Source: HGM04593 sp045631205 | GTDB lineage: Bacteria > Bacteroidota > Bacteroidia > Bacteroidales > Bacteroidaceae | Direction: 5' to 3' | NCBI GenBank assembly: GCA_045631205.1 | Contig: JAZQUI010000028.1 | Coordinates: 142,586 to 206,585 of the forward strand | Length of the DNA stretch: 64,000 nucleotides | Shown: in pieces, positions 43,601-51,151 of the stretch | Layout of the letters: every line of letters starts with the position of its first letter | Position numbering within the stretch: position 1 is the first letter of the stretch | Notes under the pieces: generated by a model | The model's input: the letters and a program-made list of their open reading frames with translations, nothing else | Told to the model about the DNA's origin: nothing | Databases searched by the model: none | Translations under genes and position numbers: made by a program

Positions 43601-43844
43601 GGATCCCGATGCAGAGAACAATGTAATGCAGATGATTGCTGATCACCGTTTCGATCTCATCATCAATATTCCCAAGAACCACACAAAACGCGAACTTACA
43701 AACGGTTATAGAATACGCCGTGCGGCTATCGACCACAACATTCCGTTGATAACCAACGCCCGTCTTGCAAGCGCATTCATACGCGCATTCTGCAAAATAG
43801 ATGTTAATGCAATGCCTGTGAAGAGTTGGGACGAGTATAAGTAA
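40623..43844 (+). CDS. carB: Carbamoyl-phosphate synthase large subunit
   Basis: Makes carbamoyl phosphate from bicarbonate, ammonia and two ATP for pyrimidine and arginine synthesis. The protein has 1073 residues with two homologous ATP-grasp halves: KVLLLGSGALRIGQAGEFDYSG opens the first, SVVVLGSGAYRIGSSVEFDW the second (near residue 560). A C-terminal MGS-like regulatory domain starts near 940 (STAILAQKGYNIFATSGTAKF). The small subunit CarA, which supplies ammonia, is not encoded next to it. A strong terminator lies 19 bases after the stop. Confidence 0.97.
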   Translation: MKEQLKKVLLLGSGALRIGQAGEFDYSGSQALKALREEGIQSVLINPNVATIQTSEGIADKVYFLPVDVHNVEEIIKKERPDGILLAFGGQTALNCGTELYQKGILEKYGVKVLGTSVEAIMYTEDRDLFVKKLDEIPMKTPVSQAVESMEDALKAAHKIGFPVMVRSAYALGGLGSGICRDEESFIKLAESAFTFSNQILVEESLKGWKEIEFEVIRDANDHCFTVASMENFDPLGIHTGESIVVAPTCSLTDEQVKFMQEISVKAIRHLGIVGECNIQYAFNAETNDYRVIEVNARLSRSSALASKATGYPLAFVAAKIALGYTLDQIGEMGTPNSAYKAPELDYLICKIPRWDLTKFAGVSRQIGSSMKSVGEIMSIGRTFEEVIQKGLRMIGQGMHGFVGNEHTHFENLDEELANPTDMRVFSIASALEQGYTVERISELTKIDPWFLGKLKNIVDYKNVLMGYNTLEELPEEVLRKAKELGFSDFQIARFVLKNEKNMEAGNLAVRTRRKELNVLPAVKRINTVASEHPELTNYLYMTYGAKGYDVNYYKADKSVVVLGSGAYRIGSSVEFDWCSVNAVQTARKLGYKSIMINYNPETVSTDYDMCDRLYFDELSLERVLDVIDLEQPGGVIVSVGGQIPNNLAMKLHRQSVPILGTSPLSIDRAENRHKFSAMLDQLGIDQPAWKELTSIEEMEDFVNKVGYPVLVRPSYVLSGAAMNVCYNEEELREFLKMAAAVSKEFPVVVSQFMIETKEIEFDAVAQNGEVVEYAISEHVEFAGVHSGDATLVFPAQKIYFETARRIKKISRRIAKELNISGPFNIQFLAKNNEVKVIECNLRASRSFPFVSKILKRNFIETATRIMLGAPYSQPDKSAFDIDWIGVKASQFSFSRLHKADPVLGVDMSSTGEVGCIGDDFEEALLNAMIAVGYSVPEKNVMVSSGASKSKVDLLESTAILAQKGYNIFATSGTAKFLNENGINATPVMWPDEDPDAENNVMQMIADHRFDLIINIPKNHTKRELTNGYRIRRAAIDHNIPLITNARLASAFIRAFCKIDVNAMPVKSWDEYK

Positions 43845-43863
43845 TATCTTATATCTTATTTAT

Positions 43864-43900
43864 ATAACATCAGCACCGGATGCGGTGCTGATGTTATTTT
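43864..43900 (+). terminator. Rho-independent terminator after carB
   Basis: ATAACATCAGCACC (43864-43877) pairs perfectly with 43884-43897 around GGATGC, followed by T's. Confidence 0.8.
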
Positions 43901-43931
43901 ATGCTATTTTGTAAAAAAAATCCTCAAACTG

Positions 43932-43962
43932 TTGCACGATAAAAAAAAATATCCTACCTTTG
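43932..43962 (+). promoter_or_regulatory. Promoter of tRNA-His
   Basis: TTG (43932-43934), 20 bases, TACCTTTG (43955-43962), 31 bases before the tRNA. Exact consensus match. Confidence 0.75.
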
Positions 43963-43993
43963 CAACGCTTTAAGGGAATTCCTGGAGCTGAAT

Positions 43994-44069
43994 GGTGGTT
44001 ATAGTTCAGTTGGTTAGAGCGTCAGATTGTGGTTCTGAATGTCGTGGGTTCGAGTCCCACTATCCACCC
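43994..44069 (+). tRNA. tRNA-His (anticodon GTG)
   Basis: A cloverleaf starting GGTGGTTATAG with anticodon arm TCAGA-TTGTGGT-TCTGA; anticodon GTG reads histidine codons. The first G is the extra G(-1) typical of tRNA-His. The T arm is GTGGG-TTCGAGT-CCCAC. In the acceptor, T5 lies opposite T68, a mismatch where a pair is expected. CCA is not encoded. The 3' boundary is set to within a base or two. Confidence 0.93.
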
Positions 44070-44070
44070 C

Positions 44071-44103
44071 AAGAGAGAAACAAATGTTTCTCTCTTTTTT
44101 TGT
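44071..44103 (+). terminator. Rho-independent terminator after tRNA-His
   Basis: AAGAGAGAAAC (44071-44081) pairs with GTTTCTCTCTT (44086-44096), followed by T's. Confidence 0.75.
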
Positions 44104-44110
44104 ATATAGA

Positions 44111-44141
44111 TTTGTTATCTCTTTTTTTTACCTTATTTTCG
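44111..44141 (+). promoter_or_regulatory. Promoter of the TonB-C / pepP / GDPD operon
   Basis: TTTG (44111-44114), 19 bases, TATTTTCG (44134-44141), 18 bases before the ATG at 44160. Confidence 0.6.
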
Positions 44142-44159
44142 CAGAAAACAATTAAGAAT

Positions 44160-44645
44160 ATGCGTACAATAGCTTTGCTTTTGTTTATAATGCTTTTTTC
44201 TTTTGATATATCGGCACAGAAGAACGATGAAAAGAAAAAAGAGGATATAATTGTGATGCCGCAATACCCCGGTGGTCACGAAGAGATGGTTGAGTATCTT
44301 TTTGTGGAAACAAATTATCCCGAAGAGGCCTATGTAAAAAACGAGACTGGCGAAGTACTCGTAGGTTTTACTATAGAGGCCGACGGATATATCTCTATGG
44401 CACAAGTGTTGAAAGGTGTTTCACCATCACTCGATGCTGAAGCAGTGCGTGTCGTGCGCAGTATGCCCAAGTGGATTCCCGGTACACGTAATGGTCGCCC
44501 GGTGCGCGCAGAATTGTCGATACCCATTAACTTTAAACTGATACTTAAAAACCATTACTACAACGCCAAAGCCCTTGAAAACGGAATAACAAAACCCAAG
44601 GCACGCGAAAAACGTAAAGCTGCAAAATGGTGGCACGGCGAGTAA
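44160..44645 (+). CDS. Secreted protein with one TonB C-terminal domain
   Basis: A protein of 161 residues from ATG 44160, which gives a signal peptide (MRTIALLLFIMLFSFDISAQ). An earlier in-frame start would overlap tRNA-His and is rejected. The mature part is a single TonB-C domain (PQYPGGHEEMVEYLF, GEVLVGFTIEADGYIS, SLDAEAVRVVRSMPKWIPGT) with a basic C-terminal tail of about 30 residues. No membrane anchor is present, so it should be periplasmic; it resembles the double-domain protein at 9358. It begins a probable operon with pepP (12 bases apart). Confidence 0.82.
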   Translation: MRTIALLLFIMLFSFDISAQKNDEKKKEDIIVMPQYPGGHEEMVEYLFVETNYPEEAYVKNETGEVLVGFTIEADGYISMAQVLKGVSPSLDAEAVRVVRSMPKWIPGTRNGRPVRAELSIPINFKLILKNHYYNAKALENGITKPKAREKRKAAKWWHGE

Positions 44646-44657
44646 ATATAGCAACGT

Positions 44658-46439
44658 ATGAAACAAGAGATAAGAAATAGGGTAGATGCCTTGCGTGAAT
44701 ATATGTCGTCGCAAGGGTTGGCGGCTTTTATTGTGGTAAGCAGCGATGCTCACAGTAGCGAATATGTAGCCGATTATTGGAAATCGCGCGAGTGGCTTAC
44801 AGGTTTCGATGGTTCGGCAGGAACTGCTGTCGTGACAATGAATGATGCCCGTTTGTGGACCGACTCCCGTTATTGGCTTGCTGCCGAGCAAGTGCTCGAC
44901 GGTACTGGCATCTTTTTAATGAAAGCCGGTGATAATAACACCCCTTCTATCACAGAGTGGCTTTGTGAGGTACTCGGAGAGGGTGTAACCGTAGGTATAG
45001 ACGGTACGGTTTGTACAATCTCCGAAACAGAATCCTGGGCAGCTGAATTTGCACCTCACAATATAACACTGAAAACCTCCTGCAAACCTTTTGAGGAGAT
45101 ATGGCACGCACGCCCATCAATTCCCATGAACGTAGCGACAGTTATGCCTGTGGTACTTTCCGGTGAAGAGGCTTGCGATAAGATAAATCGCCTGCGTAGT
45201 GAATTGTCGAATAAAAATGCTGCCGGTATGCTTGTCACAATGCTCGATGAGATAGCCTGGCTTACCAACCTGCGCGGCAGTGATGTCGATTATAACCCTG
45301 TTGTGGTCTCTTATTTGCTTGTAACATCAGCAAATGCAACACTTTTTGTCAGCCCCGAGAAACTTACTCCTGAGGTTGTGGCACATCTCTCTTCGGCTGG
45401 TATATCCACAGCACCTTATAACGATGTGTGGAACGCGCTTGCAAACTATGAACATGGCACAATTCTGCTCTCACCCGCACGTTGCAACAGTGCCGTGCAA
45501 GAATGTTTGAATGATGCTTGTAAAATCATATATGCCGATTCTCCCATTGCTGCAATGAAGGCAGTAAAGAACCCAGTGGAAATTGATGGTTTCAAGAAGG
45601 CAATGCTTGCCGAGGGCGTGGCTATGGTAAAACTTCTTCGATGGCTCAAACCGGCTGTGAAACAGGGCGGTGTAACCGAACTTTGTGTAGATGAAAAACT
45701 CACAACTCTTCGTAGCGAAGCATCGTTCTTTAAAGGTTTGAGTTTTGCTACAATTGCGGCTTATGGCGCGAATGCGGCTATTGTACATTACGAGCCCACT
45801 CCCGAGAGTAATGCAACTCTGCAGCCGCGCGGATTCTTGTTGCTCGACTGCGGTGGTCAATATACTTGTGGCACTACCGATGTAACCCGTACCATTCCGC
45901 TCGGCGCGCTTACCGATGAAGAGAAACGCGACTATACCCTTGTCTTGCGTGGTCATATATCGCTTGCCCAGGCGCGTTTTCCATTGGGAACATGCGGAAC
46001 ACAACTCGATATTCTCGCTCGTCAATGGCTGTGGCAGGCGGGTGAAAATTATCTTCACGGCACAGGCCATGGTGTAGGGCATTACCTTAATGTTCACGAA
46101 GGCCCTCACCAGATACGCATGAACAATATGCCGGCTCCACTTCTCCCAGGTGTTACCGTAACCAATGAGCCTGGGCTTTACAAATCCGGTCGTCACGGAA
46201 TACGTATTGAAAATACAATGCTAGTGAACCATTGCCTGTCAACCGAGTTTGGCGATTTTTGCTCTATGGAACCGCTGACTCTTTGTCCCATTGATACCAC
46301 CGCCATTGTGCCCGAACTTTTGGGTACCGATGCCATTGCTTATCTCAATAGCTATCACGCAGCGGTTTATGAAGCATTGTCGCCATACCTTGAAGGTGAT
46401 GATCTTGAATTCTTGAAAACAGCTTGTGCAGCAATTTGA
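44658..46439 (+). CDS. pepP: Xaa-Pro aminopeptidase (M24 family)
   Basis: Removes N-terminal residues preceding proline. The protein has 593 residues with two creatinase-like N-terminal domains and a C-terminal pita-bread metallopeptidase domain. Metal ligands are visible: the Asp pair in LLDCGGQYTCGTTDVTR, His in GTGHGVGHYLNVHEGP, Glu in NEPGLYKSGRHG and Glu in IRIENTML. The length and three-domain layout fit the long cytosolic aminopeptidase P type. No signal peptide. The stop is one base before the next ATG. Confidence 0.94.
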   Translation: MKQEIRNRVDALREYMSSQGLAAFIVVSSDAHSSEYVADYWKSREWLTGFDGSAGTAVVTMNDARLWTDSRYWLAAEQVLDGTGIFLMKAGDNNTPSITEWLCEVLGEGVTVGIDGTVCTISETESWAAEFAPHNITLKTSCKPFEEIWHARPSIPMNVATVMPVVLSGEEACDKINRLRSELSNKNAAGMLVTMLDEIAWLTNLRGSDVDYNPVVVSYLLVTSANATLFVSPEKLTPEVVAHLSSAGISTAPYNDVWNALANYEHGTILLSPARCNSAVQECLNDACKIIYADSPIAAMKAVKNPVEIDGFKKAMLAEGVAMVKLLRWLKPAVKQGGVTELCVDEKLTTLRSEASFFKGLSFATIAAYGANAAIVHYEPTPESNATLQPRGFLLLDCGGQYTCGTTDVTRTIPLGALTDEEKRDYTLVLRGHISLAQARFPLGTCGTQLDILARQWLWQAGENYLHGTGHGVGHYLNVHEGPHQIRMNNMPAPLLPGVTVTNEPGLYKSGRHGIRIENTMLVNHCLSTEFGDFCSMEPLTLCPIDTTAIVPELLGTDAIAYLNSYHAAVYEALSPYLEGDDLEFLKTACAAI

Positions 46440-46440
46440 T

Positions 46441-47202
46441 ATGAGGCGGTTATTGGTTGTTATAGCGAGCCTGTTGTTACTTGGATGCGGCGGCAAGCCT
46501 GCTGTCGAGCCGCTTGTTCTCATTGCCCACGCCGGCGGTGAGATAGAGGGCTATGTATATACCAACTCCCGTGAGGCTCTTGAAAAGTCGGTGTCCGAGG
46601 GTTACCGTTACATCGAGTTAGACTTGCAATATACTGCCGACAGTGTGCTTGTTGCTGCTCATTCCTGGGAAGATTTCAATACAATGACTGGGTTGTCGCA
46701 TAAGGGCGATACGGCCCCAACCTATGCCGATTTTGTGTCTCGTAAAATATATGGTAATTTTACACCTCTCACAGCTGCGGATATAAATGCCTTTTTCGAG
46801 AAGGATACTGCTTTATTGTTGGTTACCGACAAGATATCTTCTCCCGCCGTACTAGCCTCAAATTTCCCTAACCTTAAAAAACGAATGGTGGTAGAGGCTT
46901 TTAATTATCCCGAATATATAACTCTCATTGAACAAGAATATAACCGTGTTTTGTATTCGTGCCTTGCCACCGATATTGAAGAAATGCTTGTTAAGCATCT
47001 TGTGCTGCATCGTTTTTTCAAAGGTCGCAAAATAGAGTGGATAACAATGTATGCAGGGGAATTCAATAATCCTCTTTTCCGTTTGATAGATCACCTTTCC
47101 ACTTTCAAAATGGCACTGTTTACAATTAACAATCTTGATGAAATACCAACGGAACACCGCGCAAAGACCGGTATGATATATACCGAAAAGCTTAAGCCTT
47201 AA
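46441..47202 (+). CDS. Glycerophosphodiester phosphodiesterase-like lipoprotein
   Basis: A protein of 253 residues starting at ATG 46441, with a lipoprotein signal (MRRLLVVIASLLLLGCGG). The mature part resembles the GDPD TIM barrel: LIAHAGGEIEGYVYTNSREAL is a variant of the HRG/NT(L)xA motif, then YIELDLQYTADSVLVAAHS with the metal-binding E-D pair and catalytic-like His. The canonical first His-Arg is His-Ala here. The later part is weakly conserved, so substrate and activity are uncertain. It lies directly after pepP. The 247 bases after it hold only a minus-strand terminator. Confidence 0.7.
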   Translation: MRRLLVVIASLLLLGCGGKPAVEPLVLIAHAGGEIEGYVYTNSREALEKSVSEGYRYIELDLQYTADSVLVAAHSWEDFNTMTGLSHKGDTAPTYADFVSRKIYGNFTPLTAADINAFFEKDTALLLVTDKISSPAVLASNFPNLKKRMVVEAFNYPEYITLIEQEYNRVLYSCLATDIEEMLVKHLVLHRFFKGRKIEWITMYAGEFNNPLFRLIDHLSTFKMALFTINNLDEIPTEHRAKTGMIYTEKLKP

Positions 47203-47350
47203 TCTGTCTCAAAAATCAGCAAAAAAAACGGAGCGAACTAATCACGATGGTAATGTTTGCGAGGTTTTGCACGGCGATTAAGGTAGTTTGAAAGTTGTTT
47301 TTGGTGTACGCTTGTAATACGTTACATTACTATCGATGAAGTAAAATTAT

Positions 47351-47385
47351 AAAAAAAAGTTATAAAATTCTGTGAATTTTATAAC
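47351..47385 (-). terminator. Rho-independent terminator after the FHA gene
   Basis: On the minus strand, GTTATAAAATTC (47385-47374) pairs perfectly with 47370-47359 around ACA, followed by eight T's (47358-47351). Confidence 0.75.
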
Positions 47386-47449
47386 CCGTTGTAAGTATGT
47401 TGCTCTTTTTATTTGAGTGACATTGAATGATGCTAAAAGATAGGGTAGG

Positions 47450-47944
47450 TTACTCTTCTTCGTCGGGAGTGTGAAGAATAAGCGTTGTTGCACCAAGAGT
47501 GATTATTGCTCCCGCCTCTATGCGCAGACGCTCTTTATCGCCTAATATGCGATTCATAACAAAAGTACCGGTAACACTTCTGTTGTCGCGAATGGTGTAT
47601 ATTAGTTCATCGCCATAACCGCGTTTCACATTTACTATACAGTGACGGCGGTCCATACTGGGGTCGCTTGTCTCGATGGGCAGAGTGACAATGGTGCCTT
47701 TGTTGTAGCGTCCTATGAGGTTGTCGCCCTCTTGTAATGGGAGTACTTGCTTGAAACAAAAACGGTTCTCCACAACTACAAGGTAGCCCAAATCTTCGGT
47801 TTCCACCTCTTCATCCTCGCCTATGCGTACAGTGAAACTTTTGCGGCAATGCTCGCACTCGAACACCAACGATTGTCCCTCATCGTATCCGCTTGCGTCG
47901 AAATCAATGGGGTGGTCACATTTTGGACAGATTATTTTCTTCAT
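47450..47944 (-). CDS. Zinc-ribbon and FHA-domain protein
   Basis: A protein of 164 residues starting at ATG 47944 (MKKIICPKCDHPIDF). Residues 6-40 form a zinc ribbon with two CxxC pairs (CPKC and CEHC). The rest is an FHA domain, which binds phosphothreonine peptides: LIGRYNKGTIVTLPIETSDPSMDRRHC, then YTIRDNRSVTGTFVMNRIL with the Arg, Ser and Asn positions of the family. No kinase gene is nearby. Its start overlaps the stop of the HU/SPOR gene by one base (TAATG), so the two are coupled. Confidence 0.85.
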   Translation of the reverse strand: MKKIICPKCDHPIDFDASGYDEGQSLVFECEHCRKSFTVRIGEDEEVETEDLGYLVVVENRFCFKQVLPLQEGDNLIGRYNKGTIVTLPIETSDPSMDRRHCIVNVKRGYGDELIYTIRDNRSVTGTFVMNRILGDKERLRIEAGAIITLGATTLILHTPDEEE

Positions 47945-48936
47945 TATTGGGCTGTAGTTTGTAGAATCCACGCGTCGGGGAAAGTGCTCTTGATTTCCTT
48001 AATAGCCGCCGTCGCGTCGTTGTTGCTTTCGTATTCTCCTATTGAAATTCTGTGACGGCCACCGCCTTTTACCACGGTATATTCGGCTGACATCTTTCTT
48101 GACAACTCTTCTATAGCCAGTTTGGCATTGTTCTCGTTGGGAGAGCTTGCAACAATTATATGGAATACTTTTTTATCTTCAACAGGTGTTGCCACCTCTG
48201 CTGTTTCCTGTGTTGTTGTTACCTCGACAGGCTCCACGATGTGCAGAATTTCCATATTGCCGTTTGCGTCAATGGGTGAAATTTCGCAATTCTCAATCTC
48301 ATTTAATGCCTGTATAGGTGCGGGTGCCCCAACCTGCTGCATAAGAGAAATCTGTTCTCCCGATGCAAAACCGGTGAATGAAGCCTGCATATTCTGGTTG
48401 AAAGCGCTATCGCTCATCGGTGTCACGAAGATGAATGTGAGTATAATAGCTGCCACTGCGGCTATGTATTTGCCAAGTTCGCTGCGGCGTATTACAATAT
48501 TCTTATCCTCGATTTTGCGTAGTTGTGCTATTGCGAATGGCTCGAATCCAAAGTTGTCGGCATCATCAATACCATTGGCATCAACCTCAAAAGAGATGTT
48601 GCCGTTAATGTTCATGTAGAATGTACCGAGCTCGCCGAAACGTACAACACTGCTCTGCTCAAGAGTGCTACGCAGTTTGTTTACATCGTTGTTCATCAGC
48701 TTTGCCGCATCCTCGTAAGGGAGCTGTTCGCGGTCCATATACTCTGAAAGCAACAAAGCATCGTCAACCGTTACTTTGGGGTTGAAACGCATTGTGCGAT
48801 AGGGAGGCATAAAAATCTGCTCCTCGGTATTGTAGCGCGCTGGCACCTCCTCGGCAAGGAATGCACCCAAGCCGGGGATAATTACGCAATTGTGACGCGC
48901 AACAAGGTACGATATATGTTTTACTAACTTTTCCAC
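47944..48936 (-). CDS. HU-CCDC81 and SPOR domain protein
   Basis: A protein of 330 residues: an N-terminal HU-CCDC81 domain (VEKLVKHISYLVARHNCVIIPGLGAF at the very start), a transmembrane helix near 190-210 (YIAAVAAIILTFIFVTP), and a C-terminal SPOR domain (FHIIVASSPNENNAKLAIEEL) that binds denuded peptidoglycan at division sites. So it probably links the cytoplasm to septal cell wall. The start is GTG 48936, where the conserved domain begins; an ATG at 49065 lies upstream of the promoter. The promoter's -7 box ends four bases before GTG, so the mRNA may be leaderless. Confidence 0.85.
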   Translation of the reverse strand: MEKLVKHISYLVARHNCVIIPGLGAFLAEEVPARYNTEEQIFMPPYRTMRFNPKVTVDDALLLSEYMDREQLPYEDAAKLMNNDVNKLRSTLEQSSVVRFGELGTFYMNINGNISFEVDANGIDDADNFGFEPFAIAQLRKIEDKNIVIRRSELGKYIAAVAAIILTFIFVTPMSDSAFNQNMQASFTGFASGEQISLMQQVGAPAPIQALNEIENCEISPIDANGNMEILHIVEPVEVTTTQETAEVATPVEDKKVFHIIVASSPNENNAKLAIEELSRKMSAEYTVVKGGGRHRISIGEYESNNDATAAIKEIKSTFPDAWILQTTAQ

Positions 48937-48940
48937 GTTA

Positions 48941-48971
48941 CAAAAATAATAAAAAATGCAGTCTTGGTCAA
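48941..48971 (-). promoter_or_regulatory. Promoter of the HU/SPOR-FHA operon
   Basis: On the minus strand, TTG (48971-48969), 20 bases, TATTTTTG (48948-48941): exact consensus match, only four bases before the GTG start. Confidence 0.7.
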
Positions 48972-49043
48972 TATCTTTAATATAATTTTTACAAAGAAAA
49001 ATTTTTAATCTCTTCCGTTGGGGTTTAGCTGCCAAAAAAGCAC

Positions 49044-49051
49044 TATCTTCG
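49044..49051 (+). promoter_or_regulatory. -7 box upstream of the U32 peptidase gene
   Basis: TATCTTCG, 18 bases before the ATG; the nearest TTG (49018-49020) is 23 bases upstream, slightly far. Confidence 0.45.
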
Positions 49052-49069
49052 CCAAAGATTAGCAATAAA

Positions 49070-50905
49070 ATGGGAACAACAGAGCAACCGCGTAAAATAG
49101 AGTTATTGTCGCCCGCGCGCGACCTTGCGACAGGTATCGCCGCTGTGAACAGTGGTGCCGATGCAGTGTATATTGGTGCTGCGCAGTTCGGTGCGCGTCA
49201 AGCAGCAGGCAATAGCGTGGAGGACATTGCCAACCTTGTAGCTTATGCGCATATATTCGGTGTAAAGGTTTATGTAACGCTTAACACCATACTCTCTGAC
49301 GCGGAGATACCCGAAGCAGAAACACTTATCACAGAACTTTATAAGGCCGGTGTCGATGCGCTCATTGTACAGGATATGGCGGTGCTCAAAATGAATATCC
49401 CTCCCATACCGCTCCATTGTAGTACGCAGATGGATAACCGCACTATTGAGAAGGCTCGCTTTCTCTCGCAACTTGGTTTTCCCCGTGTGGTGCTTGCGCG
49501 CGAACTCACTCTGCAACAGATAACCGATATTCATAAGGCTGTTCCCGAAACAGAACTCGAAGTTTTTGTACACGGAGCTTTGTGTGTCAGTTATAGTGGC
49601 CGTTGCTATGCCTCGCAACACTGTTACGGCCGTAGTGCCAACCGTGGTGCCTGTGCGCAATTCTGCCGTCTTTCTTTCGACCTTATCGACAGTGAGGGAA
49701 ACATCATCTGCAAAGACAAGCATCTACTTTCATTAAAGGATATGAATCGCAGTGCGATGCTCGAAGATATGCTCGACGCCGGTGTTACATCGCTGAAAAT
49801 TGAAGGTCGTTTGAAGGATGCCTCCTATGTAAAGAACATTACGGCTTACTATCGTCAGAAACTCGATGAAATATTTTTGCGTCGCAGTGAATACACCCGC
49901 GCATCGCACGGCAAAGTGGCACTGCAATTTACACCGGCGCCTGAAAAAAGTTTCAATCGTGGTTTCACCGATTACTTCCTTAAAGGTACACGCGATGGAA
50001 TTACATCGTTCGACACTCCAAAATCAAAAGGTGAGTTTATGGGGCGTGTAAAGAGTGTAGGGCGCAACTTTTTTGTAGCCGATACAACTTTGTTCAACAA
50101 TGGCGACGGAGCCTGTTTCATAGCCTCCGACGGCAAGTTGCAGGGTTTTCACATAAACACAGTGAGCGGTAACCGAGTGTTCCCGCAAAATATGCCGCCG
50201 ATACATCCCGGTGCAGAACTTTATCGTAATTATGATTGTGATTTTGAGCGCGCCCTTGGTCGCCCCGACAATCCTCGTCGTCTTGCTCTCACCCTTATCT
50301 TTACCGATACTCCTGCGGGCTTTTCCCTTTCTGCCACCACCGAAAGTGAAGTGATTGCCACCGTGGAAAAAGATTTTGAAAAGGCTCCGGCTCGTTCACC
50401 TCAACACGATAACATACTGTTGCAATTAAGCAAGTGGGGAAACACACCCTTCGAGGCCATTGCAACGGAGATTAAATTGAGTGATAATTGGTTTGTACCC
50501 TCGTCGGTGCTTGCCGATATGCGTCGCTCCCTCGGCGAAATTCTAATAAACAAATTGCAACAAGCCGATGAGCGCGAGAATATGCCCGCAATAAATCCCG
50601 CAGCACTTTGTGGGCAGGAAACAATTGATTACGGTGGCAATGTCTATAACAACCTTGCTCGTGCTTTTTATCTTGAACACGGCGCAAAAGAGGTTGCTCC
50701 CGCCTATGAAACACAGCCTGTGGAAGGTGCTGCGCTTATGACTTGCCGCCACTGCATAAAATATTCATTTGGCTGGTGCAGTAAAACAGGCACCCATCAC
50801 GGATATAAAGAACCTTTTTACATAGTATCGGGCGATGGGCGTCGCTTCCGTCTGCATTTCAACTGCCGCGATTGTGTGATGACTGTAACCGCCGACAAAA
50901 AATAA
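49070..50905 (+). CDS. Peptidase U32 family protein (tRNA/rRNA hydroxylation type)
   Basis: A protein of 611 residues of the U32 family: ELLSPARDLATGIAAVNSGADAVYIG at the start, VFVHGALCVSYSGRCYAS, and the Cys-rich signature QHCYGRSANRGACAQFCRLSF near 185-205. U32 proteins such as TrhP and RlhA act in prephenate-dependent hydroxylation of RNA; others are called collagenases. A C-terminal region with four further Cys (CRHCIKYSFGWC and FNCRDC) could bind a second metal or iron-sulfur site. It starts divergently from the HU/SPOR gene. A hairpin (50904-50937) follows immediately. Confidence 0.88.
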   Translation: MGTTEQPRKIELLSPARDLATGIAAVNSGADAVYIGAAQFGARQAAGNSVEDIANLVAYAHIFGVKVYVTLNTILSDAEIPEAETLITELYKAGVDALIVQDMAVLKMNIPPIPLHCSTQMDNRTIEKARFLSQLGFPRVVLARELTLQQITDIHKAVPETELEVFVHGALCVSYSGRCYASQHCYGRSANRGACAQFCRLSFDLIDSEGNIICKDKHLLSLKDMNRSAMLEDMLDAGVTSLKIEGRLKDASYVKNITAYYRQKLDEIFLRRSEYTRASHGKVALQFTPAPEKSFNRGFTDYFLKGTRDGITSFDTPKSKGEFMGRVKSVGRNFFVADTTLFNNGDGACFIASDGKLQGFHINTVSGNRVFPQNMPPIHPGAELYRNYDCDFERALGRPDNPRRLALTLIFTDTPAGFSLSATTESEVIATVEKDFEKAPARSPQHDNILLQLSKWGNTPFEAIATEIKLSDNWFVPSSVLADMRRSLGEILINKLQQADERENMPAINPAALCGQETIDYGGNVYNNLARAFYLEHGAKEVAPAYETQPVEGAALMTCRHCIKYSFGWCSKTGTHHGYKEPFYIVSGDGRRFRLHFNCRDCVMTVTADKK

Positions 50906-50937
50906 GAGTTGTACCTAAGGGGAAAAGTACAACTCTT
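50904..50937 (+). terminator. Terminator hairpin after the U32 gene
   Basis: AAGAGTTGTAC (50904-50914) pairs with GTACAACTCTT (50927-50937). A second small hairpin (CGAGTAAA/TTTACTCG, 50943-50961) follows. The rest of 50962-51151 shows nothing I can name. Confidence 0.6.
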
Positions 50938-51151
50938 GTTTCGAGTAAACGCTTTTACTCGTCGGGGTGCCGGCTTTCACAAGTGGACACGCACGATAAA
51001 ATCTATTACTATGAAAAACACATATATAGAACACGTGCGCATCTAAATTGTTCAATCATTAATTGTTAAATATTGTTTTCTGCCGTTTTTTTTGTGGTTT
51101 TTATTAGTGTAAAACTGTGCAAATTGGTTGCAAATTATGAAAAACACACTT

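Noticed and set aside
43992..44159. Extended N-terminus of the TonB-C protein
   Set aside because: It would be translated through tRNA-His and its terminator, upstream of the promoter; ATG 44160 gives a signal peptide.
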